Shown one piece after another: positions 53,882-64,000 of a DNA stretch of 64,000 nt (within the stretch, counting starts at the first letter, position 1; the number at the start of each line of letters is the position of its first letter). The stretch is from Plasmopara viticola. Its lineage: Eukaryota > Oomycota > Peronosporomycetes > Peronosporales > Peronosporaceae. Position numbers and translations under genes: made by a program. The DNA is taken from positions 1 through 64,000 of the forward strand of contig MBPM02000023.1 of assembly GCA_001695595.3 (NCBI GenBank), written 5' to 3'. Below the pieces are notes generated by a model. It saw nothing but the letters and a program-made list of their open reading frames with translations. It did no database searches and was not told the DNA's origin.

Positions 53882-55113
53882 ATGCCAGCAAGCCATCCGC
53901 CAGCAGCTTCCTCAGAACTAATGTCTCCTCAGTAATAATTACTATTGCTCTGTTACAGTCTAGTTGCCTAACTCTGCTGATTCGAAACTTTTTGTATACT
54001 ATCTTGCGCTGAGTAGACAATCTGTTCACGATAGCGACTCAGAGCCCCCGTCATCTGCTACTATTATTTCTGTAGAATGTGGTTCCGCACCAATACTAGA
54101 GCGTAAAGAGGTGGTAGCAACGGACGAGTCTGTTGCTGAGAAACCTGCATCGAATAAAAGGATTAGGCGTCGTGACAGGCGCTCCAAGGCAAAGCCTAAG
54201 CGCAAGGAGAAGCAAACGGCGCAATGCGTGGGCTACTACGTCGACGCGTTAGATAAGAAAATGCTATGGGGCGAAGCTCGGATCATCAAATGCAATCTGG
54301 TTACTCAGAAAATCAAGGTTCATTTCGTCGGCTGGAGTAAAAATCACGACATCTGGACAGATCCCATGTCCATTACGGCGCACGGCCGCTACGCTCGTAC
54401 GTTGCCGTTGCGGGTGCATGTATGAAATTTAAGCTGATGAATTTTGCAAACTTTTACGCCATTTTTCAGCTCGCACCAAGGGCGAGACGGTGAAGAGCTG
54501 GGATGGCGACTTGCATCTTTTTGAAGACATTTTGGGTCCATTGGAGAAAGATACATTCTCTACTGTACCAGTTCCAGCAAACAGCACGCCTCAACGCCCC
54601 GTAAGACTGAGCTTTAGAAAAAACGTCAGCGAGAACACGAATCGCACATCAAGTGCAGGGCCTGGTGGTCAGAAGAAGAGATCACATTTGAAGAGAAGAG
54701 CCTATGTGAATAGGAGCGAGAATAATACTCTAAATAGTGGGGTTTCATCCCTGAAAATGGCTAAAGAAAGGAACTTTCGGCAAGAACGTGAGCGTAGCTC
54801 AAAACGTACGGTGGTTAAAGAGGAATCTAAGGAGAGCGCTCAATCAAGTGTAGAGCAATCGCGGAGCTCTAAAAAACAGAAATGTGAAATACAACAGCCA
54901 ACTGCATTCCCATTGGCGAAAGCTCTTCCGGGAAAAAAAATCATCTTCCCCGATCAGCTCCCACTGTTTCGCGATTTGGAAGTGGACGATGGCACTGTGC
55001 TCGAATTCTCGTTGCAGCGCGATAAAGCGCGAGTAGAGCGTGAAGGTATGGAAAGCTTTCTTTCCAAATGCGCTCTAATTTGGAAAAAACAGCTAGCGTT
55101 TTCTGTACAGTGA
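53882..55113 (+). CDS. Chromo-barrel/Tudor-knot-like domain protein
   Basis: Proposed three-exon gene: 53882-53931, 54014-54396, 54470-55113. The second intron has a strong GTACGT donor and TTTTTCAG acceptor and keeps frame; the first (GTAATA donor) is less sure. A basic region (I-R-R-R-D-R-R-S-K-A-K) precedes a domain with V-G-Y-Y-V-D-A, W-G-E-A-R-I, I-K-V-H-F-V-G-W-S-K-N-H-D-I-W, typical of chromo-barrel/Tudor-knot modules that read histone marks in MYST- or MRG-type complexes. The C-terminal half is low-complexity and basic. Probably nuclear. Absent from the left-hand duplicate through a 1.4-kb deletion. Confidence 0.72.
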
Positions 55114-55394
55114 GACGGGAGCAATACATTCGAAACAAAGCAGTGGCAATTTCTAATATAGCAGGTTAAGTGATGTGGTGAATTTTAATATAGCAGATAA
55201 AGTATTGTCGTCGAGGAAGGGTAGAGCTCAATGCTTGATCGCAAAAATCAACAGACCCGCTAAACTTGTCGATCGTTTCGTGGCTATCTATTCCAACACT
55301 CGTCATGAGATTAAAATAAATTTGCCTCTACTTTTAAGCACGGACTGGGAGGAATTGGTGAAGGACAGTTCCTCTTTGAGATCGTCATTTTAGC

Positions 55395-58300
55395 ATGTTG
55401 CGGCGCTACTCCTTCTCCGATCAAGCCGCCGAACCTATCGAAAAGGTGAAAGTTACTTATCGACAAGAGATATGAAAGCTTTAACGATGCAATTGATGCA
55501 GGTAACACAAGAAGCAAGTAAATACTCAAGCTTCGGAACCACTATTCATAAGGCGTCATCCTTCCCGTCGCTCACTCGGCACAATAGCTCACCGCGTTTG
55601 CGGGAAGAATGTGGGGAAGATATCTTAAAAAATGAGCAATTAACACGAGTTGAGAACGTATCGCATAGAAGTGACGCGGTGTCGTTTGTGCCGGACGTGA
55701 AAGAACATTCTGACCGATTTAACATCGACGACAGCGATGACTCAGTACATTCACAGGTATGCTCGAATGAGAAATCTTCTCTTGCGCAGTTGTCGGCTCG
55801 ATCATCCTTGGATTCGCCAATAGTGCGTCACGAATATCATGCAACTGGAATAAAGGCGTTGCACAGTCGGGCAAATGAAACTCTTTCGTCGAACATGACG
55901 TTTGAAGTCGATTACTTACTTGGACAATTGGAGTGTGAGTCCCAACCGAACCATATATTGGCGTCGACAAGACAACCGTCGCTTAAATTGAGCCCTAGCA
56001 AGCCGCAAGAAGCAACAGGCGTTAGCGAATACGATCTTCCTGATTGGTTGCTTGGAAAGAGTAATCTGTCTCCAGCTGTCTCATGCACGAAATTGTCGAT
56101 GCAATCACCACATCAGATTGAAGACGAGATTCGCATAGCTGTTGACTCAGCGGCAGCTCGCGTTAATGAGAAGCTTGGCCGCCAAGAGCAATTTAAATGC
56201 GAGCTGCTAACTGCAGCAGCGTGCTCAGCCTCTTCAGCACCTACAAACAGGTGGTCGGCAATCTCTAAACTGTTTTCTCAAGGTGAAATTGATTTAGAAA
56301 AACATGTGTTCTTGGAGGATGAGCTGGATAATGTCCGACGTGATGAAGAGGTAGATGATGATGCCATGGATAAAGTGCGACACGGTGATCTGCTGCTATT
56401 GATGGAGATTGTAATAGGCGACGGCCGAACTGAGACTATTGAAATTCATAAAGGGGACAACCCAGATACGCTAGCATTAGCATTTGCTAAGGCGCATGCG
56501 TTGCAACCAGACGCACGTTCGAAATTACGAGCTTTGATCAAAGAACAGTTTAGTGCTCTTGCTGAAAAATCTGGCGAGGCCTCGTCACCTAAGCAGCCAG
56601 TTAAAGACGACTGGGTTGTTGATGCAGAATTCGATCAATTTGTAAGTAATTCTGCGCATCTTTCTTCGGTGAACCAAAGGACCAGCCAATCAAGTGTGGG
56701 TGTGAACATGGCTTCTCATACCCAACCAGAGCATCAAAAACACGAGCGTGAAAACGAGCGCGAGAGTAATTTCAACAGTCTAAAGGCTAGATATGCCCAC
56801 ACTTCTCAGCATAGTGGTAAGATCGGACCCGAATACCGGCGCGCCTCGAGTAGTAGTTCATTTGTACCTCAGGCCGTGGAGTATACACCTACGGCAAAGT
56901 GTATATCGATGTCTGTAAGCGCCCCACGTTTTACAACAACAATTTATAGCAGTCGCAACTCTAGCACGAAAAAGAGATCCAATTTAGGAGCTGTACCGGC
57001 ATATGAGCGCTTGCACGCTTTGGCAGAGTCAAAAGACAAGTGGATTCAGCGCGCGCAAAAAGCAAAGGAGCTTGAACAGGCTCGGAACGAGCAGCAGTCG
57101 CGCCGTGTCGAGTTGATGGCGACTAAATCGCGCGAACTCGTTGCTAATCGGTCAAATGGAGGCTATGCACACATTGGCGAGCGACTTCATGAAGAAGCTT
57201 TGTCAGATATGGCTAAAAAGGTGCAGCGTCACGAGCGCCGAGTTGTGGAGCGTGAGCATCAGCACAATTGGATGTGCCCTAAATGTGCGTTTGAAAACCG
57301 GCACGTTGATTCGCGATGCCAAAATGTTATGGCACTAGCTCAACAACACTCAAAAACTCCTTTTGGAAAATCTTTGGATCACCAAGAAACTACAAGTAAT
57401 TTTAACGGCTTGTCTCGCCGTTCGGATTCCCATTCCGATATTCTGTGTGGGCAGCCTAAACCCGAGCGGCTTTTTCAGCCAACTTTGCTTACATCTGCCT
57501 TTGGTGTCACGAAAGACGTCACGGCAAACAAAGAAGACTTATCTCGGATGCAAACGTTACGGCGTCAGCGCCACGAAAAAGCAGTTGCAGAAGACTTCAA
57601 GCGAACGTGTCCATTCAAACCGAAAATCAATAATGTATCGGAGGAAATTATTCGCGAAAAGCTGATAAGTGTGGCAGAAGCATCTAAATCGCACGGCGAG
57701 ACACAGCGATCGCGAACTCCTCATCTTGATTTGTACGAAAATTCGTTTCAGGCTCGAGCCTTGCGAAATAAACGAGAAAAAGAATACTTCAAGCAGTATT
57801 CATTCAAGCCTGACATTGGCGTTAATGCGCTATGGGTAGCACCCGACAAGTCACAGAGTGATTTTGTTGAACGTCTCGCTGTTGATAAGTTCCAAGAGCT
57901 GGAACGTAAACGAGTTGCCTTGCACGAAAAGTTTGCCCAAAATCGGGATCCGTCAACAGGCAAAGAATTTTTTAAACCAGAAATTGGCCGAGGTCCTGCT
58001 TTTGCGCGAAATAAACAAGGTTTGCCCATTGGAGATTTCTTGTACGGAGCTCACCTTGAGCAACAGGAGTATCACCGTCAATTACGCGAGAAAAAAGAGC
58101 GAGAGATTAAGAAGAAGACACAGCAAACGTTTGTGTCTGAAGTCTCACGCCAAGCGCTAGAGCGGAGGAAAATCGAAACGTGTTCGCGGCTTTTTAGCGC
58201 TCTTCTTGCATCGTCGCATTCACCAGCACAAACCAGTACAGATTCTGAAGTATTATCTAATCCTTTGAAGAACGATGAAACACAAGATGGAACCGTAGAC

Positions 58301-59185
58301 ATAGTGATTCCAGCCAACGTGAACCTTTCTGCTATACCACCTGAAATTTCGCGAGTAGTGGCGATCATTTTTGAGTTTGCCAACCACGCGCCAATCTCGC
58401 GTAATGATTTTATAAATTATATGGACCGCCTTGTGCGCAAAGTACCAGGAATTTCCTACTCGCATGTTATATTTTTAGCAGAGCATTTGGACACAAAGAA
58501 GGGTGACCGGCATCGCCATCAATTAGAATCTGATCGTGAAGCCGCTGAACGGAAGGAATTGACGTTTCATCCAGTAATTGACAAGAACTCGCGTGAAATT
58601 GCTACGAAGCATGGTCGTGTACCAGGTTCCAAGGTATTCCAGGCGCTCAACCAGTACTACGATCACTATCGCGAGCGCAAGGAGCAGCGTCATAAGCAGC
58701 AACAGCACGAGTTCAGGAAGTCACATCCATTTCAACCTACGCTAGTCACAAAGCCGCGATTGAGAGAGCCGGCGGCTTCTGCTTTTTATGATAAAATACG
58801 CGCTGGCATGGACGAGGACATCGGAAATCAGGTTTTGATGGACACGTCAGTATCTCCTCCTGCACCTTTACAAACGGCACTTGCAAGCGCTAGGCCTTGT
58901 GTTCGTCCAATCGAGAGTGAGCATAGCAGATTCATTGTTGGAGAGGCGGTTGATAACGTTCTCAAGACACCGGAAAATATATCGGCGCGCTCATTGCTGT
59001 TGGAAGACACGGAACTTATGTCACGGGTGCTCGCAGCTATCAACGAGAAGCCTCCTCCTCTTCCACCAACGTACCCTATGACCAAAACTGTCTTAAGCAA
59101 CGATGCCTTTTATTCCAGTGAAGACAAGGTGGACTTTGTAAGGTCACCAGAAGACTTGGACTCAAGCGCCGAGTTGTTCATGTAG
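55395..59185 (+). CDS. Large coiled F-x-P repeat protein with zinc-ribbon-like motif
   Basis: A single ORF runs from ATG 55472 (1237 aa). An alternative first exon from ATG 55395 splices in phase at 55446-55501 (GTGAAA...TTGATGCAG) and would replace the first 10 residues; I cannot decide between them. Long charged helical stretches alternate with five F-x-P-x-(I/L/D) motifs: C-P-F-K-P-K-I (about 713), Y-S-F-K-P-D-I (776), E-F-F-K-P-E-I (834), T-F-H-P-V-I (1031), P-F-Q-P-T-L (1084). Such motifs recur in flagellar/centrosomal proteins of protists. W-M-C-P-K-C-A-F-E-N...C near residue 600 resembles a RanBP2-type zinc finger lacking its last Cys. Cytoskeletal or ciliary role is inference. Confidence 0.8.
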
Positions 59186-59287
59186 GCTCTAATAATTAAC
59201 CTAAGGAAACCTTTTGTTTTGAATACTATACTTAAAGTATGAAATTTGGTAGGATTAAGGAGTTATAGAAGCTAATTCCGCAAGCGA

Positions 59288-61565
59288 ATGCGCGCAACTG
59301 AGGTGGTGCATCCGGTAAGCAGCAAAGCAATGGCGACACCAGAACAGAAGACGATGTTTGTACTATACTCGCTTGTAGGTGAAGAAGTAGAGTTTGTGCA
59401 AGAAAGTAAGCCGCAACACGAGCCTGATACCAATTGGAACGCCTTTGTATTGCCGCTGCCACCTGCAGGAGGCCACGTGCGTTTAGCGAATGTGCACGCC
59501 GCCTTTCCCCTTGGGAGCAACTTTCACTTTTCATTTCGATGCGAAGACGGTGCGTATCTAGACCTGACGAATCCAGAGTCGGCTGTTCCGTTCTTCGGGC
59601 GCAAGATTCTAGCGCGCGTCACGCCATTGGATGAAGAGCCTAGTGTAAAGTATCTACATTATGAAGAGCCCCATGAAGCTACATCAACTTCAGACACGTT
59701 ACAATCACCGAAAGAGATGAAGAATCGTGCTGAAAGCTATGGAAGTAGTACAACGGAACGTCGTCATCGCGACGAGTATGAAGAGTTGGAATCCACGACG
59801 TACGAATCCCAAGGTAATGTTGTAGTATGCAGCAAGTTAGCTGTCTTAGCTTTATTGTCTAAATTGAGCTGCTTTAGATGAAGAAATTCCATCGCTGGTT
59901 ATGCAGTCTCCTTCGCGTGATAAAATGCATAAGGAGCACGGTGAAAAAGATTGGAATCGCAGCAGCTATCAAAGTGGTGACGATGGGTACCAGAATGTGG
60001 TTAATGACAATCGTAAGTCACGATACGATCGTAATAATGGTTATGACTTGAGTGAGGGAATAAGTGCTCGACAATCGCTGGAATGGGCTGAGGCAGGCAA
60101 AGATGCACACGCTTATCTGCGAAAACAAACGGAGCAAGCTTACGATTTTGCTAAGAAGATTTCCATTGAGGATGCTAAGAAAGGAGCGTCAGATACAGCC
60201 AAGAAAGCAAAAAAATGGGGTGGCTCCTTACTTTCTTCGATCAGTGCAACTATCTCGAACGCCAGCGCCAACATGTCGAAGGTAGGCTTGCATATGGATG
60301 ATGCAGAATTTCTTAATGTACAACAATATGTTTGAACAATATTTTGCAGAGTGAAACCATTCAAGTTGGCAGTGTTACTATGCAAGTCGTGCGGCTACTT
60401 GCTGAGGGTGCTTATGCTCAAGTGCTATTGGTTAGGTCGTCATCGACCGACGAAACTTTTGCCTTAAAACGGATTCTATGTCAGTCGCAGGAGGTTGAAG
60501 GGGACGTGCAGGTGGAGCTCCAAGTATTTCGCGTATGGTTTCAAATTTTTGACGTTTGGATGTTAGTGGTCATGGCTTATAATTTCTCATGATCTTCTCA
60601 GTCCGTTAAGCACTTAAACATAATGCCTCTGGTGGAATTTTTCGAAGCTCGGGTTCAACAAGGAATGGAGGTGCGTATGACTAAATTGTTGGCTTTATTG
60701 TTTCATAGCGAAAAACTCATTGTTTTTGCATGTAGTTTTACTTTTTGGTCCCGTATTTCGAACGTGGAAGTTTGTGGGATGCAATTGATGCTGCGTGTCA
60801 GTCTTCATCGCCTTTGTGGCCATTTACGCAGCGTACAGCCCTCCATCTCTTCCATGGCATTTGTTCGGGGGTACTTGCACTCCACCGTGCAGGCTTTTGC
60901 CACAGAGACCTTAAACCGCACAACATTTTGTTGTCCTCGTCCTCTACTGGAGAAGATTTTCTTGCATACATTCCAGTGGTGACCGACTTCGGGAGCTGCG
61001 CACCAATTCGCGTTGAAGTGAACTCACGTCGGAACTCACTTGAAATGCAAGATGAGGCAAATCGCAAGAGTTCAGCTCCGTATCGCGCTCCTGAACTTTT
61101 CGAGCCAACTGTTGACGTTGCTCTGGACGGTCAGTCCGACGTATGGTCCCTCGGTTGCGTGCTGTACGTTTCACATTGTTCAGCGTACGAGATCTTGTAT
61201 CGTAGACAATAAGTTAACTCCGAATTGTTGCTCTTGGTACTCATATCCAGGTATGCGATGGCGTTTGGCAGAAGTCCTTTTGAGCACCCGCGAGAGGTTT
61301 ATTTGCTGCATTATGATCGCTCTGTATCTTTATTAAAGGGTTGCTTGTGAATGTGTAGGGCTTCATGAAGTTGGCGTGCTTGAATGGCCGAGTGTCGTTT
61401 CCACCAGAGCAAGGCGGTGTGGTGCTTCACCGAGGTACACAATTCTCAGCTGAATTTTGCGACTTTATTCGAGACATGCTGCAAACAAATCCTGAAGAGC
61501 GACCGTCTGTCTTGGACGCACTCGAATTCACCGAAGAACTCCTCAATGACGAGGTGCAGCGGTAA
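59288..61565 (+). CDS. DIX-like domain fused to NAK/STK16-like protein kinase, 620 aa
   Basis: Seven exons: 59288-59813, 59878-60281, 60350-60532, 60602-60670, 60736-61163, 61251-61296, 61359-61565. All introns are 62-87 bp, GT-AG, and the coding sum is exactly divisible by three. The N-terminus (about residues 23-117) reads as a DIX domain: F-V-L-Y-S-L-V-G-E-E-V, N-F-H-F-S-F-R-C-E-D and P-F-F-G-R-K-I-L-A-R-V. A linker with coiled Lys/Ala repeats follows. The kinase has A-E-G-A-Y-A-Q-V, A-L-K-R, C-H-R-D-L-K-P-H-N-I-L-L, T-D-F-G-S, A-P-Y-R-A-P-E-L-F and S-D-V-W-S-L-G-C-V-L-Y: all catalytic residues present. D-F-G-S and Y-R-A-P-E-L-F fit the NAK/STK16 group. DIX domains polymerise, so clustering-driven activation is plausible but untested. 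ATG 59330 is an alternative start. Confidence 0.82.
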
Positions 61566-61731
61566 AACACAAAACTTCTTATTTGTTTTTGCATGTACCA
61601 CTTTTAACAAGACAGTATGAATAGAAAAACCTTGTTGATTTTCGTTAAGTAGCATTGCAAATGTGTTTGCTTAGTGACGAAAGCAAGTCAGTCGTGACAG
61701 CGACGACATTCCGATAAGTGTTTGTAAAACT

Positions 61732-62337
61732 TTAGGCCACGTACGCAGCGATAGATACCAAACTAGCAGCCACCACGGCCAATAATGGGGTCGTGAGAGT
61801 CGCAGCGCTAGAATCCTGTGCTGGAGTGGGGCTGTCAGCGGTCGAATCACCGGCTGCTGGGGCGTCGGTCGCTCCAACCGGTGCAAACGAGTCCGAGCTC
61901 CACCTGAGAGAGCCGCTGGTGTCCGTGTCCGTTGTGTTGGTAGGTGTGATACCGCAGTACTCCAGTAGTTGCTTGGCGGAGTGCTGCAGGCCCCAAAGGT
62001 TGTACCGACAATTGGGCAGCTCGTTGTAAAGTTCTTGCAGTGCAGCCTTGCAGGAAGCGGTATCGCACATCGCGGTTGCATTATCCGTCGTTACTTGCAA
62101 CATTGTACCAGCCTGCAAGCCCAGCGCCTCTTCGCACTGATCCGCACGCTGATTTGAGGTCAAAATGGTCTGGGCCTCGTTCAGCTGCGTCGTGTTGCAC
62201 TCAGCAATAGCCACGAGTTCGGCATCCATAGAAGTCGTGTTTGATGCAGTGGTCGAAGACGCAGTAGTTGAGGATGACTGCGCCGAGACGACAGCGACGA
62301 CAGTCGCCACAACTAACACAGGAACGAAAGTTTGCAT
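61732..62337 (-). CDS. Elicitin-like protein with GPI-anchor signal, 201 aa
   Basis: Signal peptide of about 19 residues ending V-S-A-Q, a Ser/Thr stretch, then an elicitin domain with its six Cys (A-E-C-N, D-Q-C-E, A-M-C-D-T-A-S-C, P-N-C-R, E-Y-C-G). A Thr/Ser/Pro-rich spacer and a C-terminal hydrophobic tail (L-L-A-V-V-A-A-S-L-V-S-I-A-A-Y-V-A) suggest a GPI anchor at the cell surface. Elicitins bind sterols, which Phytophthora cannot make, and are sensed by plants. Convergent with the kinase gene. Member of the elicitin-like (ELL) group by its extended C-terminus. Confidence 0.9.
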   Translation of the reverse strand: MQTFVPVLVVATVVAVVSAQSSSTTASSTTASNTTSMDAELVAIAECNTTQLNEAQTILTSNQRADQCEEALGLQAGTMLQVTTDNATAMCDTASCKAALQELYNELPNCRYNLWGLQHSAKQLLEYCGITPTNTTDTDTSGSLRWSSDSFAPVGATDAPAAGDSTADSPTPAQDSSAATLTTPLLAVVAASLVSIAAYVA

Positions 62338-62729
62338 GGTGCGGATCGTAAATTAAAAAATGAGCTTAAGGGAGAGAGAGTCACACACCTGCCTGATCCG
62401 ACAATCTATGTTCTCACTTATTATGCACCTTGACAGTCTAAGTACGTTCTACATGTAATTGCCTTTTGCCTTCGCATTATGTTACCTACGTATGCTGCCT
62501 ATGCTTAACGTTGCACACGCGTGCTGCCTACACACGAGAATGCTTGCTACGCATGTTGCCTGCGCACGTTGCTTATGGAATTCCGTACCGGCAGATTTAC
62601 AGTGCTAAAACATTCGTCCATTCGGGCCCAACGCAAAGATGCTCGACTTGATATTAGGCTCAGGCGTAAACAATATCAAACGGGTTCAGCTACTTGCGGC
62701 TGCGATAGTCGTTCCATTGGATGTGATAA
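62338..62729. other. Intergenic region with degenerate short repeats
   Basis: Upstream region of the elicitin-like gene. At about 62480-62580 the words TACGTATGCTGCCT, GCGTGCTGCCTAC and ACGCATGTTGCCTGC recur, a decayed tandem array of a roughly 14-20-bp unit. No gene seen. Confidence 0.45.
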
Positions 62730-63851
62730 CTAGTTTTTTTGATCGAACAATAGCTTTAAGCTGGATACTTGGCTTTGGTCAAAGATTGATTGTATTGGTG
62801 CCCGCGCGATATCTAAAAGTCGCGCCTCATCAAGTGCAAATGCCTGCGCCGCACGCATATATTCGATGGACAGAGAAGTGTCCAGCACGCCAAAGTCGTC
62901 TGTGCATAGACACATGGGGTAGACACCCAGCTGTTGCTCCTGACCTCGCGCATTCGCAAGCAGCCTGCCGTGCGGGTGCGAGGCAAAGCCGCACGCGCAC
63001 AGCCCTGAGGCCTTGTGCTTTTGACTCGGGGAGCATTTGCAGTCTTTAACGCTGCGATATCGAGCCAATGTGTGCACGTTAGAGGTTAGACAGACTTCAA
63101 GGGGGATTCGAAGCGCTAGCATCTTGGCGTAGAGCGGCTCTGAGAGGCAACAGGAATGACCTAATCGGTCGGGTCGAAAATCTAATATACGAGTTGACTC
63201 CTCGTCGTCATAGTGCTCTGCAAAGTGGACAGCGACTTTCAAACCACCCACTCGTGCACGCATCAATACTTTCTCAAAGCGGTAGAATTCAGAATCTGGA
63301 CGCTCCGAGTTGCCGCTAAAGTCAATACCCACAATAAAGAGACATTTCTGCTCGTTCCTTAGCTTGATTGCCATACTCACAGTTTCTTCTGCAAGTTGGA
63401 GCGACTGGTTCCGATTAATACTTAGCAGCAGTCGGACCTTAATGTCCAGATCTTGTCGTGCATGGCATTCCTCAAGCGCCGACAGTACTTCGTCCACGTA
63501 CTCTGCTCGGGTGGCACCATCCCTCGGCAGAGTGCGCGGTGTGGACCGCAGCTCCAGGTACTTACAATTCTCAGCAGAAAAGTCCTCGACCGCTTCAATG
63601 ACAATTTGGCGGAGAGCACGTCGACTAGTGACGACTTGGTGAATTAAGTTAAACATTTCGAAACATTCAGTCAGACTGCGATTTTTTGGCAGGCACATTG
63701 GCGTCGTGCCGGTCCGATCTGCTTCCTCGTTTAGAAACTTTTCTAAGGTCGACGGCCGAATGGACCCATGGATGTGTGCGTGAAGCTCTACCTTGGGTAA
63801 CGCCTTGCAGTACGCTCCAAGCTTGGCATCGGGTACACCTAGTATGTCCAT
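62730..63851 (-). CDS. Adenosine/AMP deaminase-like enzyme (ADAL-type), 373 aa
   Basis: Zinc-dependent purine deaminase of the ADA superfamily. L-P-K-V-E-L-H-A-H-I-H-G-S puts the metal ligands at His24 and His26. V-H-F-A-E gives His209 and Glu212, G-H-S gives His232 and C-T-D-D gives Asp318/Asp319. The P-K-V-E-L-H-A-H start favours the ADAL (N6-methyl-AMP deaminase) branch over classic ADA. No signal peptide, so cytosolic. Between the T-S-N motif (256-258) and the final Asp pair is an unusual Cys-rich insert (C-K-C...C-A-C, 271-287). Single exon. Substrate is inferred only. Confidence 0.85.
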   Translation of the reverse strand: MDILGVPDAKLGAYCKALPKVELHAHIHGSIRPSTLEKFLNEEADRTGTTPMCLPKNRSLTECFEMFNLIHQVVTSRRALRQIVIEAVEDFSAENCKYLELRSTPRTLPRDGATRAEYVDEVLSALEECHARQDLDIKVRLLLSINRNQSLQLAEETVSMAIKLRNEQKCLFIVGIDFSGNSERPDSEFYRFEKVLMRARVGGLKVAVHFAEHYDDEESTRILDFRPDRLGHSCCLSEPLYAKMLALRIPLEVCLTSNVHTLARYRSVKDCKCSPSQKHKASGLCACGFASHPHGRLLANARGQEQQLGVYPMCLCTDDFGVLDTSLSIEYMRAAQAFALDEARLLDIARAPIQSIFDQSQVSSLKLLFDQKN

Positions 63852-64000
63852 TGTACACTTTAGTGTACGCCTGGTGTGGTATGAGCGGTTTTATAATAAG
63901 GAAATTTTCACAAAATTTCACTCAGAGAGCAGGCAGGCCGTCAAAACAATATCGCCGCGGTCTTTTACTATCGCGCCATGATTGACCACTTTGTGATCTT

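Noticed and set aside
53964..54425. 153-aa ORF as a complete gene
   Set aside because: It has no ATG and its end runs past a strong GTACGT donor into an intron; the spliced model joins it in phase with the next ORF.
1..64000. CRISPR arrays, rRNA or tRNA genes
   Set aside because: No regularly spaced direct repeats with unique spacers, and no cloverleaf or rRNA core sequence seen; the genome is eukaryotic.

Overview
The window looks like an oomycete nuclear genome, most likely Phytophthora or a close relative. The evidence is Crinkler (CRN) effector genes with the LFLAK motif, a GPI-type elicitin-like protein, short GT-AG introns of 50-90 bp in compact host genes, and a mix of Ty1/copia, LINE and Maverick/Polinton elements. 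Most of the window is repeats. The host genes sit at the right end.

The centre is a complete Polinton (Maverick) at 27734-46320. It has about 390-bp terminal inverted repeats starting AGT, and an exact 6-bp target duplication, GTGGCC, on both sides. Reading inward from the left TIR it carries a zinc-finger mini-protein, a decayed protein-primed-type DNA polymerase B, a chromodomain integrase, a pVI-like protein with adenovirus-protease-type cleavage motifs, a 488-aa repeat protein, a penton-like minor capsid protein, an A32/FtsK-type packaging ATPase, a tail-spike-like fibre with an S74 self-cleaving chaperone domain, a double-jelly-roll major capsid protein, an adenovirus-type cysteine protease, a winged-helix-like protein, a Crinkler effector gene and a two-repeat DUF3820-like gene. 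The Crinkler lies inside the TIRs, as cargo.

The left 16.2 kb (1-16234) is an inverted copy of 34453-50456. It holds the distal half of the same Polinton, its flank with the same target site, and part of a LINE. At the Crinkler locus the two arms do not match. The left arm has a 613-aa CRN with a P-loop NTPase domain. The right arm has a 363-aa CRN with a PD-(D/E)xK nuclease-like domain and an extra zinc-binding ORF. The arm genes have decayed in complementary ways, but both CRN ORFs are open. The left arm ends at a Ty1/copia element (16235-20619) whose far side is LINE sequence. From there 20620-27419 is a direct copy of 50525-58765, with an internal deletion of about 1.4 kb.

From 53.9 kb rightward is ordinary host sequence: a chromo-barrel/Tudor-knot-like protein, a long F-x-P motif protein (its truncated pseudogene is at 24-27 kb), a seven-exon gene joining a DIX-like domain to an NAK/STK16-like kinase, an elicitin-like cell-surface protein and an adenosine-deaminase-like enzyme.

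Limits: arm similarity was judged by eye. Splice models come from reading frames and GT-AG signals. Fold-level assignments (penton, pVI-like, winged helix, nuclease) rest on motifs and gene context and were not searched. The inverted arms could include assembly error, so junctions need read support.
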